Positions 17,399 to 25,865 of a stretch of DNA of 64,000 nucleotides are shown one piece after another (the stretch's first letter is position 1; each line of letters starts with the position of its first letter). Source of the DNA: Galbibacter sp. BG1 (GTDB lineage: Bacteria > Bacteroidota > Bacteroidia > Flavobacteriales > Flavobacteriaceae); NCBI RefSeq assembly GCF_013391805.1, contig NZ_CP058364.1, forward strand, positions 496,501 to 560,500. The letters run 5' to 3'. Made by a program: the position numbers and the translations under genes. Below the pieces are notes generated by a model. The model was given only the letters and a program-made list of their open reading frames with translations. It was not told the origin of the DNA and did not search any database.

Positions 17399-18280
17399 AT
17401 GAAAAGAGTGCTTGTTACGGGAGCTACGGGTAATATTGGTAGCGAAGTTGTTTTTTATTTAAGTGAATTAAACTTAAAACTCGATCTTACACTAGGGGTA
17501 CGCCATTTAGATTCCGCAAAGGAAAAATTTTACCATATTCCAACTCTTCAATACAGAAATTTCGATTTTGCAGAACCAAACACCTTCCGAAGTGCTTTAG
17601 AAGGGGTTGAAATATTATTCCTCTTGCGTCCTCCTCAAATTGCAGACGTTGATACGTATTTTAAGCCGCTTTTAGAAGCTGCAAAACTGAACGGGATTCA
17701 TAAAATTGTTTTTTTATCGGTGCAAGGAGCAGAAAAAAGTAAAATGATTCCGCATTACAAAATTGAAAAACTCATTTTAAAACTGGGATTTGAATATATC
17801 TTTATACGCCCCAGTTATTTTATGCAAAATTTAACCACCACCTTGCTCCCCGAAATTAAAGCAAAAAGGCAAATTACCTTACCGGCAGGCAACGCAAAAT
17901 TTACGTGGGTAGATGTAAAAAACATTGGTGAAACCATTGCTTTAGCCATTAAAAATTTTGATGATTACAAAAATAAGGCTCTTGAAATAACAGGCACAGA
18001 ACATAAAAACTTTTATGAAGTTACCGAACTCATGAGTACAATTGTTGGGGAACAAATAACTTACCGAAGCATCAACCCCATCTCCTTTTACATCGTAAAA
18101 AGGAAAGAAGGACTCTCCAGGGAGTTTACCTTGGTAATGCTATTGTTGCATTTCCTGCCACGTTTTCAAAAAACACCAAACCTATCGAACGAATATCAAA
18201 ACCTAACAGGAAAAGAGCCTACATCTTTAGAGGAGTTTATAAAAAGGGAGCAGCAGATATTCATTGGTAAGAAAACTTAA
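17399..18280 (+). CDS. NmrA-like NAD(P)-binding protein
   Basis: This is a 293-residue atypical short-chain dehydrogenase. The nucleotide-binding loop is RVLVTGATGNIGSEVVFYL at the N-terminus. The middle has FLSVQGAEKSKMIPHYKIEK and FIRPSYFMQNLTTTLLPEI, typical of the NmrA/QOR2 (NADPH quinone reductase) group. There is no canonical YxxxK, as is usual for NmrA proteins. It may be a reductase or a redox-sensing regulator in the cytoplasm. It is a single gene, and the 218 bases after it hold no clear terminator or gene. Confidence 0.87.
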   Translation: MKRVLVTGATGNIGSEVVFYLSELNLKLDLTLGVRHLDSAKEKFYHIPTLQYRNFDFAEPNTFRSALEGVEILFLLRPPQIADVDTYFKPLLEAAKLNGIHKIVFLSVQGAEKSKMIPHYKIEKLILKLGFEYIFIRPSYFMQNLTTTLLPEIKAKRQITLPAGNAKFTWVDVKNIGETIALAIKNFDDYKNKALEITGTEHKNFYEVTELMSTIVGEQITYRSINPISFYIVKRKEGLSREFTLVMLLLHFLPRFQKTPNLSNEYQNLTGKEPTSLEEFIKREQQIFIGKKT

Positions 18281-18498
18281 GTAACGGTACCAACGGTTGG
18301 GGCTACATGGTTTTAGTATAGAAAAGAGCTATTAGAAACTAAAGGCAGCTCTCATCCTGTAATGTAAAAAGTGAAACAAAAACTTCAAAGCTGAAGCCAT
18401 AAATTCTACCCTTACTTTCTAAAATAAAAGATTCGCACTAATTTCTAATTTTATCGCTTGCAAACTTGAAATTGCTTTAATTTGCAAAAAATGTTTTT

Positions 18499-20367
18499 GT
18501 GAATTACTTATCAGTAGAAAATATAGCCAAATCATACGGCGAACGCGTTCTTTATACCGACATTTCCTTCGGAATCAATAAAGATCAAAAAATAGCATTC
18601 ATAGCTAAAAATGGTACTGGAAAAACTTCCTTACTGAATATTATAACGGGAAAGGATACACCAGATAGCGGACAGGTTATTTCGAGAAATGGTATTAGAA
18701 TCTCCTTCTTGGCGCAAGAACCCGATTTGGATGCGAACCTTACTATTGAAGAAACTATTTTTGCTTCTGATAATAATGTTTTAAAAACCATTCAAAATTA
18801 CGAAAAAGCACTGGAAAACCCAGATGATACGGAGGCCTACCAAAAAGCTTTCGAACAGATGGATATTAAAAATGCTTGGGATTTTGAGACACAATACAAA
18901 CAAATTCTTTTTCAGTTAAAACTGGAAGATCTCAACCTGAAAGTAAAAAACTTATCTGGTGGACAGAAGAAAAGGTTAGCACTGGCAACTATTCTCCTGA
19001 ACACGCCAGATCTATTAATTTTAGATGAACCTACCAACCACCTTGACCTGGAGATGATTGAATGGTTGGAGCAGTATTTTGCAAAGGAAAACATCACGCT
19101 TTTTATGGTAACCCACGATCGGTATTTTCTAGAGCGTGTTTGCAACGAAATCATAGAATTGGATCACGGCAAGCTGTATCAATACAAGGGTAATTATTCG
19201 TACTACTTAGAGAAGAAAGAAGCTAGGATTCAGGCCGAGCAAGCTTCCGTAGATAAAGCAAAAAATCTTTTTACCAAAGAATTAGATTGGATGCGGCGCC
19301 AACCAAAAGCCCGTACCACCAAATCGAAATCCCGGATAGATGATTTCTACAAAATAAAGGAAAAAGCCCATCAGCGGAGGCAAGATCATAAAGTTCAGCT
19401 GGAAATCAACATGGAGCGATTGGGAAGCAAAATTGTAGAATTTCATAACGTTTCAAAAAGTTTTCAAGACAAGAAAATATTAGACAAGTATGAGTATACA
19501 TTTAAAAAAGGGGAACGCATTGGTATTATTGGGAAGAACGGTACGGGAAAGTCTACTTTTTTAAATATTCTAACTGGAAATATAGCTCCAGATGGAGGTA
19601 AGGTAGTTATTGGAGAAACCGTAAAATTTGGATATTATACCCAGAGCGGAATCAACCCTAAACCAGCTCAAAAAGTAATCGACATTATAAAGGAATACGG
19701 CGAATTTATACCGCTTACCAAAGGAAGACAAATATCGGCGGCGCAGTTATTGGAACGATTTCTTTTCGATCGAAAAAAGCAATACGATTACGTAGAAAAA
19801 CTTAGCGGGGGCGAATTAAAGAGGCTTTATTTATGTACGGTACTTATACAAAATCCAAATTTTCTAATCCTAGATGAGCCTACCAACGATTTAGACATTG
19901 TTACGCTCAATGTTTTAGAAGAATTTTTGTTGGATTTCCCAGGCTGCCTTTTGGTGGTTTCCCACGATCGCTATTTTATGGATAAAATAGTTGACCATCT
20001 TTTTGTTTTTAAAGGTAATGCAGAAATAGAAGATTTCCCAGGGAACTATACCGATTACCGTGCTTATGAAAGCAGCGAACCGGAAAAAGAAACAAAAGCG
20101 ACTCCAGAAGACAGTTCTAAAAAAACGTGGAAGAAAGATGCAAATTCCGGTTTGAGCTATGAAGAGCAAAAAGAATACAAAAAACTTGAACGGGATATAA
20201 AAAAGCTAGAAGAAAAGAAAAAAGAAGCAGAAGCTGTTTTTGCTACCGGAGAGCTTGAAGGAGAAGACATAGATAAACAATCTATAAAGCTGCAGGAGAT
20301 TATAGATGCCATTGAAGAAAAAACGGAGGCATGGTTTGAACTTTCCATGAAAATGGAAGAGGGCTAG
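18499..20367 (+). CDS. ABC-F family ATPase (Uup-like)
   Basis: This 622-residue protein has two ABC ATPase domains and no membrane segment. Domain 1 has the Walker A AKNGTGKTSLL near residue 37, the signature LSGGQKKRLAL and the Walker B LDEPTNHLDLEM. Domain 2 has GKNGTGKSTF, LSGGELKRLY and LDEPTNDLDIVT. Between them is the arginine/lysine-rich linker (MRRQPKARTTKSKSR) that contacts the ribosome in this family. The last ~80 residues form a charged coiled coil, as in Uup. ABC-F proteins act on the ribosome, for example at stalled complexes. Translation starts at GTG, because an upstream ATG in another frame stops at once. Confidence 0.92.
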   Translation: MNYLSVENIAKSYGERVLYTDISFGINKDQKIAFIAKNGTGKTSLLNIITGKDTPDSGQVISRNGIRISFLAQEPDLDANLTIEETIFASDNNVLKTIQNYEKALENPDDTEAYQKAFEQMDIKNAWDFETQYKQILFQLKLEDLNLKVKNLSGGQKKRLALATILLNTPDLLILDEPTNHLDLEMIEWLEQYFAKENITLFMVTHDRYFLERVCNEIIELDHGKLYQYKGNYSYYLEKKEARIQAEQASVDKAKNLFTKELDWMRRQPKARTTKSKSRIDDFYKIKEKAHQRRQDHKVQLEINMERLGSKIVEFHNVSKSFQDKKILDKYEYTFKKGERIGIIGKNGTGKSTFLNILTGNIAPDGGKVVIGETVKFGYYTQSGINPKPAQKVIDIIKEYGEFIPLTKGRQISAAQLLERFLFDRKKQYDYVEKLSGGELKRLYLCTVLIQNPNFLILDEPTNDLDIVTLNVLEEFLLDFPGCLLVVSHDRYFMDKIVDHLFVFKGNAEIEDFPGNYTDYRAYESSEPEKETKATPEDSSKKTWKKDANSGLSYEEQKEYKKLERDIKKLEEKKKEAEAVFATGELEGEDIDKQSIKLQEIIDAIEEKTEAWFELSMKMEEG

Positions 20368-20422
20368 AAATCAATGTTTACTTGGCGACGTTCAGTGGGA
20401 AATAGCTATATCGTCTTCGTTA

Positions 20423-21016
20423 GTGAGTCGTAGCCGAGCGCCTGCCTTTTCGGACAGGCAAGTGGTGATCTTCCTTGAAGCGGTTGGCAATATTCCCTTG
20501 GAAATTTTCAGAAAAAACCAAAAACCCAAAAACCTGAAACCTTTTAATTACATAAAATATCTGTTCAAAGCCACGAACCAGCATGGGGTACACTCCCCTT
20601 TTATATACAGCTATTTGGTAAACGGACTTTATAAAAGAAAATCGTTTCCCGAAAACAGCTTACTATCCGCTTGGAAAAAACACAACAATTTTTCCAAAAG
20701 AAAGCAAAAAATTTTAAATCGCACCTTTAGCTATTTTAATGACGAAAACTTTATAAAAGCCCACGATAATCTCTTCCGAGAGGATAAAACCGTTTATTTT
20801 TCTTTAAAAGAAAATAGCCCTGAGGAAATTTTAAAGCAAAGCAACTCTTTCAACCTATTGGTTGTTGATGCCATTATAGAAGATGCTGAAAAGCAGAAAG
20901 CATGGCTTTTCTTAAAAGAGCACAAAGGTTTTAATATCAGCATCGATCTGTACGACATCGGGTTTTTATTCCGTAGAAACGAACAAGTGAAAGAAGATTT
21001 TCGTATTCGAATTTAA
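20423..21016 (+). CDS. Shortened, probably inactive relative of a flavobacterial SAM methyltransferase
   Basis: The open frame has up to 197 residues, but the real start is uncertain. A GTG at 20423 begins inside a palindromic element, while a TTG at 20498 gives MEIFRKNQ followed by FNYIKYLFKATNQHGVHSPF. That NQHGVHSPF motif, and the end IDLYDIGFLFRRNEQVKEDF, match from memory the two ends of a ~250-residue methyltransferase common in Flavobacteriaceae. Here the middle is too short, and the SAM-binding glycine motif and the usual DGNHS segment are missing (only LLVVDAI remains). No frameshift is visible, so this is an open but reduced gene. It may be a non-catalytic paralogue or a decaying copy. 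Confidence 0.6.
   Translation: MSRSRAPAFSDRQVVIFLEAVGNIPLEIFRKNQKPKNLKPFNYIKYLFKATNQHGVHSPFIYSYLVNGLYKRKSFPENSLLSAWKKHNNFSKRKQKILNRTFSYFNDENFIKAHDNLFREDKTVYFSLKENSPEEILKQSNSFNLLVVDAIIEDAEKQKAWLFLKEHKGFNISIDLYDIGFLFRRNEQVKEDFRIRI
20440..20461. repeat. GC-rich palindromic element overlapping the start region of the preceding frame
   Basis: GCCTGCC and GGACAGGC pair around TTTTC. The sequence resembles the elements at 8121-8144 and 50040-50060. It lies in the leader or extended N-terminus of the 20423 gene, which argues that translation of that gene begins downstream of it. Confidence 0.4.
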
Positions 21017-21122
21017 TTTACTATTTTAAGTTAACGGATAGGAAAGCCCTATCTTTTTAATGTAAAAAGTCAATTAAAAACTATTCCACGACCCTAATAA
21101 AATTAAGCAACAGTTAAGTTAA

Positions 21123-21269
21123 ATGGAAACTCATATAATATGGATCGTTATCTTGGCAGTTCTTTTTATATTCGTTTGGTTAAATAACAAACGAAATATG
21201 AGGAAGCTAAAAGACCGTCGCAACAATAGGTTTGAAGATCGTTATACTTCCAAAAGGAAAGAAAAATAA
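21123..21269 (+). CDS. Small single-pass membrane protein (48 residues)
   Basis: An ATG at 21123 opens a 48-codon frame ending TAA at 21269. Residues 5-20 are a hydrophobic helix (IIWIVILAVLFIFVWL) and the rest is strongly basic (KRNMRKLKDRRNNRF). The positive-inside rule therefore places the tail in the cytoplasm. The codon use looks coding, and it fills an otherwise empty gap between 21016 and 21319. It lies 49 bases before the adenosyltransferase start and may share its transcript. The function is unknown. Small proteins of this form are common in the group. Confidence 0.6.
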   Translation: METHIIWIVILAVLFIFVWLNNKRNMRKLKDRRNNRFEDRYTSKRKEK

Positions 21270-21318
21270 ATTGCATTGCAATCTTTAATTAATTTTCAGC
21301 AAAAAACAGCATTATAAA

Positions 21319-21897
21319 TTGAAAATTTACACAAAAACCGGAGATAAAGGAACTACAGCATTGTATGGCGGACAAAGGGTTCCGAAGCATCATATAAGGA
21401 TTGAAGCCTATGGAACTGTAGACGAACTGAATTCCTGGATAGGACTTATTCGAGATCAAAACATTCATAACACCTATAAAAAGGTATTGATTGAAGTACA
21501 GGATAGGTTATTTACCGTAGGGGCAATTTTAGCCACCCCACCGGAAAAAGAGTTTCTAAAAAACGGCAAAAAAAGACTAGACATCCCATCGATAAGCATT
21601 TCGGATATTAATTATCTTGAAAATGAGATTGACCATATGGATGCAGAGTTACCTCAAATGACACATTTTGTGCTTCCCGGAGGCCACACTACCGTGTCAT
21701 ATTGTCACATAGCGAGAACCATTTGCCGGAGAGCGGAGCGAAAAGCTACTTATTTGCATGAAAATGAACCGTTTGACGAACTTGTACTTAATTATTTGAA
21801 CCGTTTATCGGATTATCTGTTTGTATTGGCACGGAAGTTGACTTCTGAGCTAGAGGCGGATGAGGTAAAATGGATTCCAAACAAAGGAAATTCTTAG
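21319..21897 (+). CDS. PduO-type cob(I)alamin adenosyltransferase
   Basis: This 192-residue protein should transfer adenosyl from ATP to cob(I)alamin, making coenzyme B12. The ATP loop is at the N-terminus (MKIYTKTGDKGTTALYGG). VDELNSWIGLIRD follows, and the C-terminal RTICRRAERKATYL and LNRLSDYLFVLARK carry the conserved Arg and Asp/Asn residues of PduO/MMAB enzymes. Translation starts at TTG, and the homologous N-terminus leaves no alternative. Its likely client is methylmalonyl-CoA mutase, whose chaperone MeaB is encoded at 40654. The mutase itself is not in the window. Confidence 0.93.
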   Translation: MKIYTKTGDKGTTALYGGQRVPKHHIRIEAYGTVDELNSWIGLIRDQNIHNTYKKVLIEVQDRLFTVGAILATPPEKEFLKNGKKRLDIPSISISDINYLENEIDHMDAELPQMTHFVLPGGHTTVSYCHIARTICRRAERKATYLHENEPFDELVLNYLNRLSDYLFVLARKLTSELEADEVKWIPNKGNS

Positions 21898-21986
21898 TTA
21901 ATTGCGCAATTTTATTGAGTATTAATCAATATAACGCCCTAAAAACTACGTTCTTAGAAATAATATGTAAATAATATAAATTTTAC

Positions 21987-22016
21987 TTGACTTTTTACTT
22001 TAAAAATTTATTTTTG
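21987..22016 (+). promoter_or_regulatory. Consensus flavobacterial promoter of the DUF2795 gene
   Basis: A -33 TTG (21987-21989) is followed after exactly 19 bases by TATTTTTG (22009-22016), a full match to TTG-N19-TAnnTTTG. The ATG at 22040 lies 24 bases after the -7 box. It is the best promoter match in the window. Confidence 0.75.
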
Positions 22017-22039
22017 CACAAAATTAAAATCTATAGCAG

Positions 22040-22261
22040 ATGTATTGGACTTTAGAATTAGCATCCTATTTAGACGATGCGCCTTGGCCCGCAACAAAAG
22101 ATGAATTAATTGACTATGCTATTAGAACCGGCGCTCCGCTAGAGGTGGTAGAAAACCTGCAGGCAATGGAAGACGAAGGCGATATGTATGAATCTATTGA
22201 AGAGATTTGGCCGGATTACCCTACAGAGGAAGATTACCTCTGGAATGAGGATGAATATTAA
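22040..22261 (+). CDS. DUF2795 protein
   Basis: This is a 73-residue acidic protein (MYWTLELASYLDDAPWPATK, then DELIDYAIRTGAPLEVVENL). The ELIDYA...GAP..V..NL pattern is the DUF2795 core, a small helical domain. The C-terminus is rich in Glu and Asp. Function is not known. The gene has a full consensus promoter and its own intrinsic terminator, so it is an independent, probably well expressed, unit just upstream of secA. Confidence 0.85.
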   Translation: MYWTLELASYLDDAPWPATKDELIDYAIRTGAPLEVVENLQAMEDEGDMYESIEEIWPDYPTEEDYLWNEDEY

Positions 22262-22286
22262 CAAACACATTAACATTATAAAGCAA

Positions 22287-22313
22287 AAAAGTCTCTGTCG
22301 AGGCTTTTTTTTT
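22287..22313 (+). terminator. Intrinsic terminator between the DUF2795 gene and secA
   Basis: AAGTCTC and GAGGCTT pair around TGTC (one G-T pair), followed by nine T residues. It ends the DUF2795 transcript 34 bases before secA. Confidence 0.8.
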
Positions 22314-22346
22314 GCTTAATTTTGATATATAAATACACATACAGAC

Positions 22347-25300
22347 ATGAGTTTACTCGATTCAGTTTTAAAAGTTTTTGTAGGAGATAAGGCGAAGAAA
22401 GATGTAAAGGCTTTACAACCCATTGTAGACCAAATTAAGTCTTTAGAAGATAAGATGTCGCAATTCTCCAACGACGAACTTCGATCTAAAACACAAGAGT
22501 TTAAAGATAAGATAAAAGCTTCCAGAGCTTCTTTCGATGAAAAAATAGCAGAATTAAAAGCCGAGGCAGAAGCTTCCAACGATATTGACAGAAATGAAGA
22601 TATCTATACTGAAATAGACGCGTTAAAGGAAAAGGCCCAAGAAGCCTCAGAAAACACACTTAACGAAATACTGCCCGAAGCCTTTGCGGTGGTTAAAGAA
22701 ACTGCAAAACGTTTCGCTAACAATGAAACTATTACTGTTACTGCTTCTACCTTCGATCGTGAAATCTCTGGTAAAAAAGATTATGTTACTCTAGAAGACG
22801 ATAAAGCTGTTTGGAGCAACTCATGGGATGCTGCCGGAAAAGAAGTAACCTGGGATATGATACATTACGATGTACAGCTTATTGGAGGGATCGCCCTTCA
22901 CCAAGGTAAAATTGCCGAAATGCAAACTGGAGAAGGTAAAACATTGGTAGCAACCCTACCGGTTTACCTAAACGCACTTACCGGAGAAGGAGTACACCTT
23001 GTAACTGTTAACAATTACTTAGCACGTAGGGATAGCGCTTGGATGGGGCCTTTATTTGAATTTCATGGGCTTTCCATAGACTGTATCGATAATCATCAAC
23101 CGGGATCCACTGGCCGTAGAAATGCTTATTTAGCGGATATTACCTACGGAACCAATAACGAATTTGGTTTTGATTACCTGCGCGATAACATGTCTCATAC
23201 TCCTGAGGATTTAGTGCAACGCCCGCACAACTTCGCTATCGTAGATGAGGTCGATTCTGTTTTAGTGGATGACGCACGTACGCCCTTAATAATTTCCGGG
23301 CCGGTTCCGCAAGGGGATCGACATGAGTTTAACGAACTAAAACCTAAGGTAAGTGATATCGTTTCCAAACAACGCCAATACCTTACAGGTGTTTTAGCAG
23401 AAGCTAAAAAATTGATTGCTGAAGGAAATACCAAAGAAGGTGCTTTTCAATTATTAAGAGTACACCGTGGTTTGCCCAAAAATAAAGCACTTATTAAGTT
23501 TTTAAGTGAAGAGGGTATAAAGCAATTGCTTCAAAAAACAGAAAATCATTACATGCAAGATAACAACCGGGAAATGCCAATAGTAGATGAGGCACTTTGG
23601 TTTGTTATTGATGAAAAGAACAATCAAATTGAGCTTACCGATAGAGGTATTGAATACTTGTCTGGAGATACCGATCCTGACTTTTTTGTTATGCCAGATA
23701 TTGGAACAGAAATAGCCCAAATAGAAAATAAAGGACTTGCTCCTGAAGAAGAAGCCGAACTTAAGGAAGATCTTTTTAAAGATTTCTCTATAAAGAGCGA
23801 GCGTATCCATACCATGAATCAGCTGTTAAAGGCTTATACCCTTTTTGAAAAAGATGTGGAATATGTGGTAATGGAAAACAAGGTAATGATTGTAGATGAG
23901 CAAACGGGACGTATTATGGACGGTCGTCGTTACTCCGACGGACTCCACCAAGCAATCGAAGCCAAAGAGAATGTAAAGATTGAAGCAGCTACACAAACCT
24001 TTGCGACCGTTACGCTCCAAAACTACTTTAGAATGTATAATAAGCTTGCGGGTATGACAGGTACTGCCATTACGGAAGCTGGAGAATTCTGGGAAATCTA
24101 CGAATTGGATGTGATGGAAATTCCTACCAATCGACCGATTGCCAGACAAGATAAACAAGACCTTATCTATAAAACCAAAAGAGAGAAATACAATGCCGTA
24201 ATTAACGATATTGTACAGCTTGTGGAAAAAGGTCGCCCAGTATTGGTTGGTACTACTTCCGTAGAGATATCGGAGTTGTTATCGAAAATGCTTTCCATGA
24301 AAAAGATACAGCATAACGTTTTAAATGCCAAAATGCACAAAAAAGAGGCAGATATCGTTGCAGAAGCTGGTAATCCTGGAGTGGTAACCATTGCTACCAA
24401 TATGGCAGGACGTGGTACGGATATTAAGTTGACAAAAGCAGTAAAAGAAGCCGGTGGTTTGGCAATTATTGGCACCGAGCGTCACGATTCACGTCGTGTG
24501 GATAGACAGCTAAGAGGTCGTGCCGGTAGACAGGGAGACCCTGGAAGTTCTCAATTCTACGTTTCCTTAGAAGATAACTTAATGCGTCTCTTCGGATCGG
24601 AAAGAGTGGCTAAAATGATGGACAGAATGGGACTTGAAGACGGAGAAGTGATCCAGCATTCCATGATGACAAAATCTATAGAACGGGCGCAGAAAAAAGT
24701 AGAAGAAAACAACTTTGGAGTGCGTAAGCGTTTGTTGGAGTACGACGATGTAATGAACGCCCAACGTGAGGTAGTTTACAAAAGAAGAAGACATGCTTTG
24801 GAAGGGGAACGCCTTAAACTTGATATTGCAAATATGGTGTTCGATACCTGCGAAGCCATTGTAGAAAATAACAAGGTAGCCAATGACTATAAGAATTTTG
24901 AGTTTGAACTCATTAAATTCTTCTCCATTACAGCACCTTTCAACGAAGAAGAGTTTAAGAAAAAATCACCAAGGGAAATTACTGAAGTGGTTTATAAAAA
25001 TGCATTGAATTACTATCAAGACAAGATAGAGCGCAATGCCAAAACTGCTTTTCAAGTAATTAAAAATGTTTACGAGAACGAAAGCAATAAGTTCGAGCGT
25101 ATTGTGGTTCCGTTTACAGATGGTATTAAAACCCTAAAAGTGGTTACCAACCTAAAAGAGGCTTACGAATCTGAAGGTAAAAAACTTATTACCGATTTTG
25201 AAAAAAATATTACCCTGGCCATAATTGACGATGCTTGGAAAACGCATTTAAGAAAAATGGATGAGTTAAAGCAATCTGTTCAACTAGCGGTACACGAACA

Positions 25301-25703
25301 AAAAGACCCATTACTTATCTATAAGTTTGAAGCTTTTGAGCTCTTTAAAACAATGATTGATAAAGTAAACCGGGAAGTGATTTCGTTCTTATACAAAGGA
25401 GAACTTCCTACGGAGGACACTTCCAACATTCAGGAAGCTAGGGAGACCAAAAAGAAAGAAAACTATAAAACTTCCAAAGAAGAAATTCCGAATAGCGATG
25501 AGCTCGCCGCTCAAAATAGAGCTGCCGGACAGACGCAGCAAAGACCACAAGTTACGGAAACTATCGTTCGGGATCGACCTAAAATAGGTAGAAACGACCG
25601 TGTTACCATTAAAAATGTAATGTCTGGAGAGAATAAAACTGTTAAGTTCAAACAAGCAGAACCCTTACTTTCTAAAGGGGAATGGGTTTTGGTTGAAGAG
25701 TAA
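22347..25703 (+). CDS. secA: Preprotein translocase ATPase SecA
   Basis: This 1118-residue motor protein drives Sec-dependent export at the inner membrane. Walker A is MQTGEGKTL (K198). Other marks are the DEVD-type Walker B (IVDEVDSVLVDDARTPLI), the preprotein-binding domain, ATNMAGRGTD, and RQLRGRAGRQGDPG in the second nucleotide-binding fold. It is longer than E. coli SecA (901 residues), with extra sequence around residues 330-480, as in other Bacteroidota SecA proteins. The C-terminus ends without the cysteine-rich SEC-C zinc motif, so SecB-style docking through that motif is not expected. It is monocistronic, flanked by terminators on both sides. Confidence 0.97.
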   Translation: MSLLDSVLKVFVGDKAKKDVKALQPIVDQIKSLEDKMSQFSNDELRSKTQEFKDKIKASRASFDEKIAELKAEAEASNDIDRNEDIYTEIDALKEKAQEASENTLNEILPEAFAVVKETAKRFANNETITVTASTFDREISGKKDYVTLEDDKAVWSNSWDAAGKEVTWDMIHYDVQLIGGIALHQGKIAEMQTGEGKTLVATLPVYLNALTGEGVHLVTVNNYLARRDSAWMGPLFEFHGLSIDCIDNHQPGSTGRRNAYLADITYGTNNEFGFDYLRDNMSHTPEDLVQRPHNFAIVDEVDSVLVDDARTPLIISGPVPQGDRHEFNELKPKVSDIVSKQRQYLTGVLAEAKKLIAEGNTKEGAFQLLRVHRGLPKNKALIKFLSEEGIKQLLQKTENHYMQDNNREMPIVDEALWFVIDEKNNQIELTDRGIEYLSGDTDPDFFVMPDIGTEIAQIENKGLAPEEEAELKEDLFKDFSIKSERIHTMNQLLKAYTLFEKDVEYVVMENKVMIVDEQTGRIMDGRRYSDGLHQAIEAKENVKIEAATQTFATVTLQNYFRMYNKLAGMTGTAITEAGEFWEIYELDVMEIPTNRPIARQDKQDLIYKTKREKYNAVINDIVQLVEKGRPVLVGTTSVEISELLSKMLSMKKIQHNVLNAKMHKKEADIVAEAGNPGVVTIATNMAGRGTDIKLTKAVKEAGGLAIIGTERHDSRRVDRQLRGRAGRQGDPGSSQFYVSLEDNLMRLFGSERVAKMMDRMGLEDGEVIQHSMMTKSIERAQKKVEENNFGVRKRLLEYDDVMNAQREVVYKRRRHALEGERLKLDIANMVFDTCEAIVENNKVANDYKNFEFELIKFFSITAPFNEEEFKKKSPREITEVVYKNALNYYQDKIERNAKTAFQVIKNVYENESNKFERIVVPFTDGIKTLKVVTNLKEAYESEGKKLITDFEKNITLAIIDDAWKTHLRKMDELKQSVQLAVHEQKDPLLIYKFEAFELFKTMIDKVNREVISFLYKGELPTEDTSNIQEARETKKKENYKTSKEEIPNSDELAAQNRAAGQTQQRPQVTETIVRDRPKIGRNDRVTIKNVMSGENKTVKFKQAEPLLSKGEWVLVEE

Positions 25704-25720
25704 CCTTTAACAAATTTTTT

Positions 25721-25761
25721 AAAAAGCGATAGAAAGACTTCTTTCTATCGCTTTTTTTTTT
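25721..25761 (+). terminator. Intrinsic terminator of secA
   Basis: AAAGCGATAGAAAG and CTTTCTATCGCTTT form a long stem around ACTT, followed by a run of ten or more T residues. It lies 18 bases after the secA stop. Confidence 0.9.
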
Positions 25762-25865
25762 GGAAAAAATAGATATCTTAGAAGCTTGAGAAGTGACGCC
25801 TTTCTATCCCCTATAAATGCCTACAAAAATTAAAAAGGAAAGGTTGGTTTCTATATTTTATTTGA

